Positions 28,006-38,031 of a stretch of 64,000 bases of DNA are shown piece by piece. Origin of the DNA: Lusitaniella coriacea LEGE 07157. Its GTDB lineage: Bacteria > Cyanobacteriota > Cyanobacteriia > Cyanobacteriales > Spirulinaceae. Both the position numbers and the translations under genes were made by a program. The number at the start of each line of letters is the position of its first letter. Positions within the stretch are counted from its first letter, which is position 1. The DNA lies in contig NZ_JADEWZ010000023.1 in NCBI RefSeq assembly GCF_015207425.1, positions 20,221 through 84,220 on the forward strand. Reading direction: 5' to 3'. The notes under the pieces are model-generated. The model was not told the origin of the DNA. It saw only the letters and a program-made list of their open reading frames with translations, and ran no database searches.

Positions 28006-28173
28006 ATGGAACGCGGAAAATTTGTAGCAATTCTCACGGGGGCGATCTCAATTATTTTGGCGATTGCTTATTTAGTGATGGTTCAGGTTTTAGATTTTCG
28101 CGGCGAGATGCTTCCTGCACCGGTCACTCCAATGCTCATGCCTCACGCCCTTGCACGATTGTTATTCTTTTAG
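28006..28173 (+). CDS. small single-TM protein upstream of pgeF
   Basis: A 55-residue frame starts with MERGKFVAILTGAISIILAI, has one transmembrane helix (about 8-27), then LDFRGEMLPAP and a hydrophobic end. The start is supported by GAGG six bases upstream. It ends 16 bases before pgeF, so the two are probably one operon. The function is unknown. The frame is open for another 66 codons upstream, but that part shows no conserved feature. Confidence 0.6.
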   Translation: MERGKFVAILTGAISIILAIAYLVMVQVLDFRGEMLPAPVTPMLMPHALARLLFF

Positions 28174-28189
28174 AAAAAATAGAGACTTT

Positions 28190-28963
28190 ATGCACGAATG
28201 GCAATGGCAACGTTGGGAAGGGTTGCCCTATCTCACCTGTAGTTTGCTTCGGGACTGGCAACACGGTTTTTTTACGCAGCACTTTTGGTCGCGGACTCCA
28301 GAGGAGTTAGTTGATGTATTTTCCCCTTCCACTGCGGTTTATCGCTTAAAACAGGTGCATGGCAATCGAGTTCTCATGCCTTCAGAAATTCCTCAAACTG
28401 AAGGGGAGTTAGCCTCTGGGGATGGGATGATGACCGAAGAACCCGATCAGTCGGTTTGGGTGGCAAGCGCCGATTGTACGCCAGTGTTAATCGCCGATCG
28501 CGCGACGGGACGAGTGGCAGCAATTCATGCGGGATGGCGCGGAACCGCACAACAGATTGTTCCCACCGCGATCGCGCGGTTTCTCCAATTCGGCACCCAA
28601 AAATCCGATCTCTGTATTGCTCTGGGGCCCGCGATCGCGGGAGAGGTCTATCAAGTCTCCACAGAAGTCGCAATTGAGGTCGGGCAAATAATTCTCCCTT
28701 CGGAGCCGTCACGCTCTCCTGACGGAACTCTAGCGGCATTAGAGCAGCTTCCCCATCCCCCCATTCTCCCCGATCCGCACCCCGATCGCGTGCGGTTGGA
28801 CGTGCGGCGAGTCAATGCTTTGCAAATCGAACAATTGGGCATCTCAGCCGAACAGGTTGCCCTTGCGCCTCACTGTACTTACCAGCAGCCCGACAATTTC
28901 TTTTCCTACCGTCGTACTCAGGAAAAAAAGGTTCAATGGTCGGGGATTATCAGCAATCCTTAG
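28190..28963 (+). CDS. pgeF: peptidoglycan editing factor PgeF / multicopper-polyphenol-oxidase-like (YfiH) protein
   Basis: PgeF-family proteins (DUF152) act as purine nucleoside phosphorylase/adenosine deaminase-like enzymes and, in E. coli, remove wrong amino acids from peptidoglycan precursors. The 257-residue sequence has the metal-binding His-Cys-His set: QVHGNRV, SADCTPVLIAD and AIHAGWRGTA. The family endings LGPAI, DVRRVNALQIEQLGI and the APHCTY...FFSYRR segment are also present. The start ATG at 28190 gives MHEWQWQRW; an in-frame ATG at 28151 overlaps the small upstream gene and is less likely. Confidence 0.92.
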   Translation: MHEWQWQRWEGLPYLTCSLLRDWQHGFFTQHFWSRTPEELVDVFSPSTAVYRLKQVHGNRVLMPSEIPQTEGELASGDGMMTEEPDQSVWVASADCTPVLIADRATGRVAAIHAGWRGTAQQIVPTAIARFLQFGTQKSDLCIALGPAIAGEVYQVSTEVAIEVGQIILPSEPSRSPDGTLAALEQLPHPPILPDPHPDRVRLDVRRVNALQIEQLGISAEQVALAPHCTYQQPDNFFSYRRTQEKKVQWSGIISNP

Positions 28964-29033
28964 ATCCTTCTCAGCTCACTCTCAGTTTGTCAGGAATTAA
29001 TGAAATGGAACCCTAACACGTAAAAAAAAGATC

Positions 29034-29873
29034 GTGAAAACCCTTGCCCTTCTTTCCGCATTGCTTCTGGTTTCAGGCTGTACTGGGTCGCTTCCCTTCA
29101 CCCAAGCAGAAATCAACAATTCCCCAACGGCAAACGCCGAAATGGGTTCGGACTCTTTTAACTACGACGATTTTGCTGGGGTTTTAAAAACCCATGTTAA
29201 TGAGCAAGGTTGGGTTGATTATGAGGGATTGCAGTCCAATCGGCAACAACTCGATAAATTTGTGGTTGCAATGAGTCAAGTGCCATCGGGTACCTATGAA
29301 GGGTGGAACGAGCGGGAAAAAATTGCTTTTTTAATCAATGCTTATAATGCCTTCACCCTGCAATCCATCATCGACCAAGACCCCCTTAAAAAAAGCATTC
29401 GCGAGATTCCTGGGGTTTGGAAAATTCGCAAATTCTCCCTTGCAGGGCAGGAAAAAACCTTAGACAATATCGAGCATCAAATTTTGCGGGAAAAATTCAA
29501 CGAACCGCGCATTCATGCTGCGTTGGTCTGCGCCGCAGTAAGCTGTCCCCCGTTACGCACAGAACCCTATACGGCTGCACAACTCGATTTTCAATTGGAC
29601 GAACAAGTCCGAATCTGGCTGGCGCGTCCTCAAGGGCTGCAAATTGAGCGCGAGCGCGAAAAAGTTTCCATTTCTGCAATCTTCGATTGGTTTGGCGAGG
29701 ATTGGGTTCCCTCCTACGGGGTTAAGGAGAAATTTAGCGGCAACGAGCGGCAACGGGCGACGTTAAACTTCATTAGCCGCTATATTTCCCCGGTAGAAGC
29801 CCAATACTTGGAGGAGGGAAATTACGAGTTGAACTACCTCGATTACGACTGGAGTCTCAATCGCCAGAATTAG
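29034..29873 (+). CDS. DUF547 lipoprotein
   Basis: This 279-residue protein starts with a lipoprotein signal (KTLALLSALLLVSGC; lipobox VSGC at about 12-15), so it is probably membrane-anchored outside the cytoplasm. The DUF547 domain follows: VDYEGL, the EKIAFLINAYNAFTLQSI motif, HAALVCAAVSCPPLR and ISAIFDWFGEDW. The role of DUF547 is unknown, though the AVSCPP cysteine and nearby residues are strongly conserved. The start codon is GTG in an A-rich context. It ends four bases into the convergent hmpF gene. Confidence 0.85.
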   Translation: MKTLALLSALLLVSGCTGSLPFTQAEINNSPTANAEMGSDSFNYDDFAGVLKTHVNEQGWVDYEGLQSNRQQLDKFVVAMSQVPSGTYEGWNEREKIAFLINAYNAFTLQSIIDQDPLKKSIREIPGVWKIRKFSLAGQEKTLDNIEHQILREKFNEPRIHAALVCAAVSCPPLRTEPYTAAQLDFQLDEQVRIWLARPQGLQIEREREKVSISAIFDWFGEDWVPSYGVKEKFSGNERQRATLNFISRYISPVEAQYLEEGNYELNYLDYDWSLNRQN

Positions 29874-31597
29874 CCTTGCAAACTGCCGATTGCTTCCTTT
29901 AAGTCTGCGATCGCCTGAGTTTGAGGATTGCCCGATTCTTGGGATTGCGCGATCGCCTCTAACTTAGCGCGCAACTCACTGAGTCCCTTTTGTAGGGGAT
30001 TCAAACACTCCTGAGAACGATTAACCATTGCCTGTAACTCCGCTAAACTCACGCGCTGTTGCTGCAATGCCGCTTCTAATTCTCGCACTTCTCCTTCTTG
30101 ACGCTCCCGTTCGCTCGTTTGCTCCGCCAAGGTTCCCTCAAGTTCCTCGATTCGACTGCGAATCTGCTCGATTTCGCTCTCAAGCTCTTGAATCGCTTCT
30201 TCCTTCTGCTTCTGCTGCTCTTCCAAACTTGCGAGTAAGGGATTTAGATCGATCGACTGACTCTCTCTCTGCTCATCCATGATTCCCTGTCGTCGTCGCA
30301 GCACGCGCAAATGCTGATTCAAAATGCTTTCTCGTTCTCGTACTTCCCGTCGCTGACCCACGAGGGTCTGATCCAGCATTTGGTAGCGATCCTGAGCGTC
30401 GGCTAACTCCTGATCTAAATTGATGCGGTCGTACTCGCTTGCCTGTTCTCTTTTGGCTTGCAGTTCGTCGAGATCCTGACGCTCTAGGGTTAACTCTTCT
30501 TCTTGATCGTTGACAAATTGCACCACCTTCTGCAAATCTTGCTGCAAATTATCCACAATGCCCTGCAATTCTCCCAAGGGCATATTTTCCAAGGCGGAAA
30601 TATCCACTGCTTGCTCGGAATTTGCATCGCCAGCACCCGCCGCCAAACGAGACAGAGAATCTTGCAAGTCCTTCTGGTTCTGCAATTGTTCTTTGAACTG
30701 CTCGATCGACTTTTCCTTAACTTCGAGTGCCTGTTGCTGCTCGCTCGATGCTTCGCGGGTTTTATCGAGCGCTAGGCAAAGGTCCCCCAACTGCTGTTGG
30801 CGACTGCTCAACGCCTGTGCTTGAGCTTCAACTTCTCCCTGAAGCGATTCTGCTTCGCCTCGGTGTTGTTCGATTGTTTGCCACTGGGTATCCAATTCTC
30901 CTTGTTGGGCATTCAGCACCGCGATCGCCTCATCCACACGGGCTTTAATTTCCGCGATCGGCTGCTCCCCAGACTCCAAATTAGAGAGCAACTCCTGAAT
31001 CCGATTGACCTGCGCTTCGTCCAAACGTCCGGCAGGTTCTACCTCCCCCTTCAAATCTTCTAAGCGCTGTTGTTCCCCTCGTAAATGCGCCCAAGCCTGC
31101 TCTAGCTCGGCATTCTTGCGATCGAACTCCTCTTGTAACCCAGCCGATTCTGCTTTCAGATTTTCAACTTCCTTCAGTTGCTCGTCTAGACCTTGAGCGG
31201 CTTCTTGCTGTTGCTCCAATTCGGCGAGATCCGCTTCTAGCTCCATCTCTCGCTTATTCAACTCCTGCGCCTGTAAGGTCAAAGACTGGTTCCAGGCTTC
31301 AATTTCTTCCTCTTGGTTTTTTCTCTCACCAATCAACTTAGAAAAACTTTGCAACAGGCTAACCAACCGCGGCCCACCCGGCTCTAACTGCCCCTGAACT
31401 TGGCGATTTCCCCCCAAGTTTGCCATGACTAAAGCACCTTGCTCGAAAGTACTCGCTTCCTCGCAAGGAATGACTTCATCGCCTTGGATCGCACTCCAAG
31501 TCTGATCGTTACGCTGGCAAGCCAGGAGTTTAAGCTCAGTCGCTGCCCTGCCCATGAATCCACCTTTTTGCTTTCTGACTTCTGCGAGATACAGCAC
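29870..31597 (-). CDS. hmpF: pilus motility taxis protein HmpF, coiled coil
   Basis: HmpF is a cyanobacterial coiled-coil protein needed for type IV pilus-driven gliding and linked to the Hmp chemotaxis-like system. The 575-residue protein has the conserved N-terminal block LYLAEVRKQKGGFMG, ELKLLACQRNDQTW, EEVIP-like GDEVIP and LGGNRQVQG, then a long Glu/Gln-rich coiled coil from about 95 to the end. The start is GTG with AGAGGG eight bases upstream. It diverges from patA/hmpA, so the 591-base gap should hold both promoters. It ends overlapping the DUF547 gene by four bases. Confidence 0.92.
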   Translation of the reverse strand: MLYLAEVRKQKGGFMGRAATELKLLACQRNDQTWSAIQGDEVIPCEEASTFEQGALVMANLGGNRQVQGQLEPGGPRLVSLLQSFSKLIGERKNQEEEIEAWNQSLTLQAQELNKREMELEADLAELEQQQEAAQGLDEQLKEVENLKAESAGLQEEFDRKNAELEQAWAHLRGEQQRLEDLKGEVEPAGRLDEAQVNRIQELLSNLESGEQPIAEIKARVDEAIAVLNAQQGELDTQWQTIEQHRGEAESLQGEVEAQAQALSSRQQQLGDLCLALDKTREASSEQQQALEVKEKSIEQFKEQLQNQKDLQDSLSRLAAGAGDANSEQAVDISALENMPLGELQGIVDNLQQDLQKVVQFVNDQEEELTLERQDLDELQAKREQASEYDRINLDQELADAQDRYQMLDQTLVGQRREVRERESILNQHLRVLRRRQGIMDEQRESQSIDLNPLLASLEEQQKQKEEAIQELESEIEQIRSRIEELEGTLAEQTSERERQEGEVRELEAALQQQRVSLAELQAMVNRSQECLNPLQKGLSELRAKLEAIAQSQESGNPQTQAIADLKEAIGSLQG

Positions 31598-32188
31598 GCT
31601 GATGGCCCTCTTGATGTGTCTTTAAAATACCTACAACTGAATCAAACTGGATGATATCGACAGATTTTTCTATCTTCCAAAACCGAGCAGTAGATGCGTC
31701 TCGAAGATAACTTTCACATTTTCCCAATCCAACTGCTTGCCAATTTTAGCCTTTCCCAACGATAGCGAACCCCGCCTTTATCTTTAACCGATCGAAAAAT
31801 CCACCAATTTTTGCGTCATCATCGAAATGGGATCTTAAATCCAACACTTAAAGTGCTGTCCTATTTTTGCTAATCTCCAGGATAACGAGCGAAAGAGCGA
31901 CTTGCCAATGCTGTTTGAGTAACATTTGTCCTGTCTTTGGTGTAATCTCTTGGGCAAGCGCCCAAGCTTACAATTTAAATATAGTTAACCGATCCAATGC
32001 AAATCTCAAGGGAATGTTTAATATCTTCATTAAGAACCGTTAGGGGTATCCTACAGCGATTATAGATGGTGAGGGGTCTGAATTGTCGATCGCGCGTCTC
32101 TCAAGTTGGCAAGCCCTCCGTACCGCTCTTGAGAGACTAGAAGCAGAACGCGATCGGCGCGAAACAGTAAAAAACAACCCTTTATACT
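31598..32188. other. gene-free divergent spacer between hmpF and patA
   Basis: This 591-base gap separates two motility genes transcribed away from each other. It holds a perfect small hairpin (CTTGGGC, loop AAGC, GCCCAAG at 31949-31966) and a short palindrome CACTTAAAGTG (31845-31855). A leaderless open frame just before patA (about 32080-32206) has no proper start and is not called. Promoters for both directions must lie here but I cannot place them. Confidence 0.5.
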
Positions 32189-33469
32189 ATGCAGGGAACG
32201 TTAAATGAAATCGATATTCGCAGCATTCTGCAACTCATCGAATTAGGTCAGCGAACCGGAGAACTTTTTGTAGAAACCTACAATAGCCCGCTTCTGCCGC
32301 CTCCAATCGGCGAGAATGCTGTCACTGCAACATTTACCCAGGATTCTTCTTCTCGGATTGACAATCTTCAGACCCCAGGATCGTTCTGGCTGGTTTTTTT
32401 TGTCAACGGTCAAATTGCCTATGCTGCCGATCGAAGCAACAACAGCTTGCAGCGTTTGCGCGACTATCTCCGACGCTACAGAGTCGAACATACCGTCGAT
32501 CGACTGTCCGATACGCCAACAGCATCCATCAATACAGCAGAATACGCCTATCTTTGGCTTCTGATGGAAAATCGCGTTCTCACCCCCATTCAAGGACGCA
32601 CCATCATCCAGAGCATGATCAAAGAAACCCTCTTTGATTTACTCAGCCTGCATCAAGGAATTTTCAATTTTGAAATGGGTTGCGCGATCGCGCCCCAACT
32701 GACAACCCTAGAGATCGCTTCCCTCGTGACCATCATCATGAAACAGATCCAGCAGTGGAAGCAATTTTATCCCCTAATTTACTCCCCCGCTCAATGTCCC
32801 GTTCTCACAGAAAAAGATCGACTGCGCCAAGCCTTACCCAGCAACGCCTACAATGGCTTAGATATTTGGGCAGACGGTCAAACCTCCCTACGCCAACTCT
32901 CGCGCTACCTCAATCGAGATTTAGTCACCATTGCCAGAGCCATTTACCCCTATATCAAACAGGGTTGGATTCAACTCCTCGACGCGAAAGCCCTCCCACA
33001 TTTTTCCTTTGGCAATACAGCCTCCCAGCCCCTACCGACAGCCCATAACCGTTGCCCTCACGTCATTTGTATCGACGATGACATAACCATAGGCAAAAGC
33101 GTCGAGTACATTCTTCGACCTCAAGGCTATCAAACAACACTCGTCAATAACCCCTTAGAAGCCTTCCATCTCGTCTTTAAAATCCATCCCGACTTAATCC
33201 TTTGCGACATCGCCATGCCCGATGTCGATGGCTACGAAGTTTGTGCAATGTTGAGAAGTTCGACCACCTTCCGACAAACGCCAATCGTCATGCTCACAGG
33301 CAAAGAAAGCTTCATTGACCGCGCGAGAGCGCGGATGGTAGGGTCAACAGATTACCTCACCAAGCCCTTTGGAGAAAGTGAGTTATTAATGTTAATTGAG
33401 AAATACGTCGGTTTGGGTACGGCTTCAGTTCCGCCGATGAAACCGTTTCATCCAGAAAACCAGACGTAA
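32189..33469 (+). CDS. hmpA: PatA/HmpA-type response regulator (PATAN + receiver)
   Basis: The 426-residue protein belongs to the PatA/PixG/HmpA group, whose members interact with type IV pilus motors or heterocyst patterning. Residues 1-180 form the PATAN (DUF4388-like) domain, opening with LNEIDIRSILQLIELGQRTGEL. A helical linker follows. Residues 290-410 are a receiver with the acidic pocket IDDD (294-297), phospho-acceptor D340 in LCDIAMPD, T in MLTGK and K in TKPF. It heads a run with cheY, cheW and an MCP. Whether it is phototaxis- (pixG) or Hmp-type cannot be settled by eye; the neighbouring hmpF favours Hmp. Confidence 0.88.
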   Translation: MQGTLNEIDIRSILQLIELGQRTGELFVETYNSPLLPPPIGENAVTATFTQDSSSRIDNLQTPGSFWLVFFVNGQIAYAADRSNNSLQRLRDYLRRYRVEHTVDRLSDTPTASINTAEYAYLWLLMENRVLTPIQGRTIIQSMIKETLFDLLSLHQGIFNFEMGCAIAPQLTTLEIASLVTIIMKQIQQWKQFYPLIYSPAQCPVLTEKDRLRQALPSNAYNGLDIWADGQTSLRQLSRYLNRDLVTIARAIYPYIKQGWIQLLDAKALPHFSFGNTASQPLPTAHNRCPHVICIDDDITIGKSVEYILRPQGYQTTLVNNPLEAFHLVFKIHPDLILCDIAMPDVDGYEVCAMLRSSTTFRQTPIVMLTGKESFIDRARARMVGSTDYLTKPFGESELLMLIEKYVGLGTASVPPMKPFHPENQT

Positions 33470-33649
33470 GCACTTTAGAGATTCAGTCGCCAGCTTGTGA
33501 GGGCGGATTCTTCAACTCAAGAGATTCAGCCCAGAAATCGAAGATCGAGTTTAAATTAAGAGATACTTTATATAGTAACGAAGTAAGCTTAAGCCACAAT
33601 ACATGGGTATCGGCAAACATCACCGAATTGGCAAATCAGGTAGGGAGTT

Positions 33650-34015
33650 ATGAGTAAAGTTTTGGTGGTAGAAGATAGTGTTGCACAACAGCAGATGATC
33701 TCAGACCTCCTCAAAAATAGCGGGTTAAAGGTTACTGTTGCGAATAACGGAGTTGAAGCATTAGAAAAAATTCAGCACGCGACTCCCGACATCGTTGTTT
33801 TAGACATTGTGATGCCTCAAATGAATGGCTATGAGGTCTGCCGTCGTCTCAAAGCCGACCCCAAAACCGAACACGTACCAGTGGTGATGTGTTCTTCAAA
33901 AGGTGAGGAATTCGATCGCTACTGGGGCATGAAACAAGGCGCTGATGCCTACATCGCCAAGCCCTTTCAGCCCACCGAACTGATTGGAACGGTCAAACAG
34001 CTCTTGAGAGGATAG
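33650..34015 (+). CDS. hmpB: CheY-like response regulator
   Basis: This single-domain receiver of 121 residues resembles PilH/PixH/HmpB. It has the acidic pair E8-D9, phospho-acceptor D52 (VVLDIVMPQ), S in MCSSK and K in AKPF. The DRYWGMKQGADAYI segment is typical of the pilus-type CheY group. A strong AGGGAG lies six bases before the start ATG. It is 12 bases ahead of cheW, so the two are cotranscribed; the 180-base gap from patA is longer. Confidence 0.9.
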   Translation: MSKVLVVEDSVAQQQMISDLLKNSGLKVTVANNGVEALEKIQHATPDIVVLDIVMPQMNGYEVCRRLKADPKTEHVPVVMCSSKGEEFDRYWGMKQGADAYIAKPFQPTELIGTVKQLLRG

Positions 34016-34027
34016 GAGACAAGAATT

Positions 34028-34558
34028 ATGGTTGGAAATCCAGACTTTTCAATGGGCAAAACTCAAGATATCTCCTCAGATATCGAAAGGCTGGAAATGC
34101 CAGAAGGAGAATTGCACTTGCGCTTTTATCTTCCTTCTAACAGCGAATTTGCCCTTTCTGCTACGGGAATTAAGGAGGTAATGAATCAACCTCCCGACCG
34201 CATTACCCCCATCCCTAACGCTTCTCCATTACTTTTGGGAACAATAAACTTAAGAGGTCAGGTGATCTGGGTCGCCGATCTCGGTCAGTTTTTGGGGGAT
34301 ACTGTCGCGTTGAATACGCAACGGCAAGAAATTCCAATTATTGCCATTGAAGATCAAGAAACCATGCTAGGGTTAGCCATTGAAAAAATTGGGGAGATGC
34401 AGTGGTTGGATATTGCTCAAATCCAAATGCAAACCAACGTTCCCAATCATATGGCCCCTTTTATTCGTGGCGAGTGGATCTTAGATAGAGAATCTAATCA
34501 ATCTTTACGCCTGCTCGATCAATTAGCAATTTTGCGGTCGGCACGGTGGGCGGCATAA
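34028..34558 (+). CDS. hmpC: CheW-like adaptor
   Basis: CheW couples a chemoreceptor to a CheA kinase. The 176-residue protein shows the CheW beta-barrel pattern: LRFYLPSNSEFALSATGIKEV, ITPIPNASPLLLGTINLRGQVIWVADL and LGLAIEKIGEM. It ends with LRLLDQLAIL. It is transcribed just after cheY and before the MCP. Its kinase partner is missing from the locus. GGAG lies 11 bases before the ATG. Confidence 0.9.
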   Translation: MVGNPDFSMGKTQDISSDIERLEMPEGELHLRFYLPSNSEFALSATGIKEVMNQPPDRITPIPNASPLLLGTINLRGQVIWVADLGQFLGDTVALNTQRQEIPIIAIEDQETMLGLAIEKIGEMQWLDIAQIQMQTNVPNHMAPFIRGEWILDRESNQSLRLLDQLAILRSARWAA

Positions 34559-34722
34559 AACCGATCGACGAATTATAGATTATGAATTTATGAATCAGTG
34601 ATAAAACATAGACTGAGTGGTAGAACGGGATTATAACGTTTGATGCTTTCCAGTCTTTACTAACCGTATCCCCCAATCAAACAGCCCCAACGACCAATCA
34701 CAAATGAAGCTGGAGAAGGCAA

Positions 34723-37700
34723 ATGGCACAGAGTACGGATTATGCACAGGAGTACGGACAAGCAGAACAAGCTTACATACAGGGTAGATATGACGAAGCA
34801 GCGACGATTGTTGACCGATTGGCAAAAGAGTATGATGACGATCCTTCGGTTCAACTCCTGCGCGGTCATATTTACTGTTACGGGTTGCAACAGTACGATG
34901 TGGCCCAAGAGCAGTATGAATTGGTTCTTCAACTCACCGATCGCCAAGATTTTATCGGTTATGCCAACAACGGCATTGAAGATGTTGGAAAATTTCGAGC
35001 CGAGTTAGGCGATGCTTCCTATAGCCCAGCAGCGAGTAGCGATGATGCGCTATCTGTGGCAGGGGAAGAGAATGGCGATGACTATTCTGCCGACCTCCCC
35101 TCAGAAAACTTCGAGCAGTTTTCTGATTATGAGGATTTTCCGGGCGCTGAGGACGATCGGGGATTAACGCAATTTGACATGAGCTACCCGGACGAGGAGA
35201 GTACGGGGAACGGCAATAGCGACTATCCAACCAATTCGACCCTCGAACAACATTACGGTCTTGGGGAAGAAGCTTCTGCCTTCGGAGAAGACTCTGGGAC
35301 GTGGATGAACGATGTGGAGGAATTTCCAGCAAGCGAGGAGGTTTTTTCCGAAGCCGAGCCAGATTTTTCTCAGAGCAATGAGGAGAGCCTCGACGATCCC
35401 TTTGGGGCAGAAATGCTAGATGATGCTGGCGAAACGATGATGAGTCCAACCAATGGGACTTTCGAGCAAAGCAGTCCTTTTTCTGAAACAGAAGAGCCCT
35501 TTTCTGAAGGGCTTGAAGGTGATTGGTCTGGGGAAAGCGATCCGTTTGCTGAAGAGTTGGGAAATAGTTGGGCAGAAGAAGAATCGAATTTGTTGGACTC
35601 TCCTGCGGAAAATGGATGGTTAGAGGAAGATAGCAACTTTGGCGAGGAGTTGGGGGATGAAGGGATGCCCCAGAGCGATTCTTTTGCTGGAGCGAGTGCG
35701 AATGGTTTGAGCGATGAACCCTATGGGATGGACGATTTGGGCATGGCGGAGGGAGGACTTGAAGACCTAGAAGAGTCCGATAACCGAGAAATTCAGGAAA
35801 CGCTGTTGATGCAGACGAGTCCCAGCCAAGATACGTTTCCGATGACAGGCAAAAATCTGGATGATTCTTTTGAGGAGGAAAACTTCGCGTCCTCCTGGGA
35901 GGAGGAAGAGGAAGATTATAGTGCTTCGCCAGAAAATGAGTTAGATTCAGCTGCTTTTGAAACGGGTTCGGAGAATTTAGGCGATTTTAGTTTTGATGAG
36001 TACGACAGTTCGGTAGAAATGGATTCTTTTGAGGAGGATCGAGAAGAGAACGAGGTCGGAGAGGATACATTTTCTAAGTATGTCGCCGATAGCGAGGGAT
36101 TTCTCGATGATTTTGCGGGTTTTGATGAGGATATTAGCATTCCCGATTTAAGTTCTGGGGAATTTAATTCTGATTTAGCCCTCAAAAGTCAAGGGGAATC
36201 GACGGATGCAAGTTTTGGCTTTCCCTTAGAAACCGAAGCGATTCCGGCAGTTGAGGACGAAAGTTCATTTACGCTGAGTGGCGCTTCAGACAGCGTTCCC
36301 AGCGCCAACTTTACGAAGACAGCCGATCGCGCGGTGGAACCGACTGTTGAGATCGAACAGGGTTATCTGTCTTGGTTTGAGAATGCGGCGCTGAAGAAGA
36401 AACAGTGGTTGATTGCCTGCATTGCTGGGGCGACTTCTGCGGTTGCGGTTGCTTTGGTCAGCTTTTTGAGTTCGACGACAACCCCCGCAGAAAACAAAGC
36501 CGCGATTGTGCCGCGAATGCGAATTTCCGGTACTTTAATGGCGCTGGCGGCAGGTGCGAGTAGTTTTGGGACGAGCGTCTTTTTGGGGCGCTTGGCATCC
36601 CGACAAATCAATCGCTCGACTGACGATTTGCAATCTCAGTTTGAAGCGGTTTCCCAAGGGAATTTGAATGCGAAGGCGACGGTTTATGCAGAGGATGAGT
36701 TCGGTCAACTCGCGGCGAGTTTCAACGAAATGGCGCGGGTCATTTTGACCACTACCAGCGAAGCCCAACGCCGTGCGGAAGAAACGGAGCAACAGAAAGA
36801 AGACCTCCAGCGTCAGGTGATTCGCCTTCTGGATGATGTGGAAGGTGCCGCGCGAGGAGATTTGACGGTGCGAGCCGAAGTGACTGCCGACGTGCTGGGG
36901 GCGGTTGCCGATGCCTTTAACCTGACGATTCAAAACCTGCGGGAAATCGTCCAACAGGTGAAAGAGGCGGCGCGTCAGGTGAATAAGAATTCTAGCGAAA
37001 ACGAGCAGTTCGCCCGGAACTTGCAACAGGATGCCCTGCGACAGGCAGAGGAGTTGGCGGTGACGCTCAATTCGGTACAGATGATGACCGATTCGATTCG
37101 CCGGGTTGCGGACAATGCGAAAGAAGCAGAGGAAGTGGCGCGCTCCGCAGCAGATGTGGCGGTGAAAGGGGGCGAATCGGTAGAACATACGGTGTCTGGG
37201 ATTTTGCAAATTCGAGAGACGGTGGCAGAAACGGCGCGGAAGGTGAAACGCCTAGCCGAAGCCTCTCAGGAGATTTCTAAAATTGTTGCCGCGATCGCGC
37301 AAATTGCCTCCCGAACCAATCTCCTCGCCCTCAACGCCTCCATTGAAGCGGCACGAGCGGGAGAAGCGGGACGAGGTTTCGCGATCGTTGCGGATGAAGT
37401 CCGACAGTTGGCAGATAAATCTGCAAAAGCCTTGAAAGAAATCGAACAAAACGTACTGCAAATCCAGAGTGAAACCAGCTCGGTGATGACCGCGATGGAA
37501 GAAGGGGTTACCCAGGTGATCGACGTAACCCAGCGTGCGGAACAGGCGAAGCGCTCTCTGGAAGATATTATCCAGGTGTCCAATCGCATTGATGCCCTGG
37601 TGCGTTCGATTACCGCCGATACCGTCGAACAGACAGAAAGTACCCTAGCGGTGGCTCAGGTGATGCAGTCGGTGGAATTAACGGCTCAAGAAACCTCCCA

Positions 37701-37806
37701 AGAGTCCCAGCGCGTGTCCGGCTCCCTGCAAAGTCAGGTGAGTATTGCTCGCAGTCTTCTGGCTTCTGTGGAACGATTCCGCGTCGATACCACAGAAGGG
37801 GCTTAG
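34723..37806 (+). CDS. hmpD: methyl-accepting chemotaxis protein with long acidic N-terminal region
   Basis: The 1027-residue receptor is cytoplasmic-facing. Residues 1-95 hold TPR-like pairs ([20 protein letters not shown]). Residues 100-545 are a low-complexity Asp/Glu/Ser-rich region. Two TM helices (about 558-582 and 600-622) are joined by a very short loop, so there is no periplasmic sensor domain. Two HAMP domains (about 625-675 and 690-745) lead into the MCP signalling coiled coil, whose tip is [17 protein letters not shown] (about 864-880) followed by [16 protein letters not shown]. The start has GGAGAAGG just upstream. Its order after cheY and cheW matches hmpD/pilJ. Confidence 0.88.
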   Translation: MAQSTDYAQEYGQAEQAYIQGRYDEAATIVDRLAKEYDDDPSVQLLRGHIYCYGLQQYDVAQEQYELVLQLTDRQDFIGYANNGIEDVGKFRAELGDASYSPAASSDDALSVAGEENGDDYSADLPSENFEQFSDYEDFPGAEDDRGLTQFDMSYPDEESTGNGNSDYPTNSTLEQHYGLGEEASAFGEDSGTWMNDVEEFPASEEVFSEAEPDFSQSNEESLDDPFGAEMLDDAGETMMSPTNGTFEQSSPFSETEEPFSEGLEGDWSGESDPFAEELGNSWAEEESNLLDSPAENGWLEEDSNFGEELGDEGMPQSDSFAGASANGLSDEPYGMDDLGMAEGGLEDLEESDNREIQETLLMQTSPSQDTFPMTGKNLDDSFEEENFASSWEEEEEDYSASPENELDSAAFETGSENLGDFSFDEYDSSVEMDSFEEDREENEVGEDTFSKYVADSEGFLDDFAGFDEDISIPDLSSGEFNSDLALKSQGESTDASFGFPLETEAIPAVEDESSFTLSGASDSVPSANFTKTADRAVEPTVEIEQGYLSWFENAALKKKQWLIACIAGATSAVAVALVSFLSSTTTPAENKAAIVPRMRISGTLMALAAGASSFGTSVFLGRLASRQINRSTDDLQSQFEAVSQGNLNAKATVYAEDEFGQLAASFNEMARVILTTTSEAQRRAEETEQQKEDLQRQVIRLLDDVEGAARGDLTVRAEVTADVLGAVADAFNLTIQNLREIVQQVKEAARQVNKNSSENEQFARNLQQDALRQAEELAVTLNSVQMMTDSIRRVADNAKEAEEVARSAADVAVKGGESVEHTVSGILQIRETVAETARKVKRLAEASQEISKIVAAIAQIASRTNLLALNASIEAARAGEAGRGFAIVADEVRQLADKSAKALKEIEQNVLQIQSETSSVMTAMEEGVTQVIDVTQRAEQAKRSLEDIIQVSNRIDALVRSITADTVEQTESTLAVAQVMQSVELTAQETSQESQRVSGSLQSQVSIARSLLASVERFRVDTTEGA

Positions 37807-38031
37807 TCAGGGTCAATTCGCAATTACCAATTGGGGAAAGGTTAAAGGGGAAGGGGTAAAGGAAAATCATCCGACTGACGACTCTCCAGAAACTAAAAAT
37901 TGTACTCAGTCCTTCAAGCCTATGTATGATGAGGATTAAACAAGTTTCTACCGTTCTTTTTCGGCGAAGGTTTTTTCCTTCTGCCATCTGCCCTCTGCCT
38001 TGTCGTCAGGCGCTGTTGACTGATAACTGAA

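Noticed and set aside
27732..28037. 102-codon upstream extension of the SH3 protein
   Set aside because: It would put the signal peptide in the middle of the protein and overlaps the small plus-strand TM gene; the ATG at 27731 has GAGGAGG upstream.
32080..32206. Short frame reading through the region just before patA (contains SSWQALRTALERLEAERDRR)
   Set aside because: It looks protein-like but has no ATG or GTG start with a ribosome-binding site, and it overlaps the patA start. It may be a remnant; I could not support it.
34952..35449. Long minus-strand frame inside the MCP gene
   Set aside because: It is an antisense shadow of the acidic low-complexity region and has no domain or ribosome-binding site; similar antisense frames in leuS, hmpF and the NB-ARC gene were rejected for the same reason.
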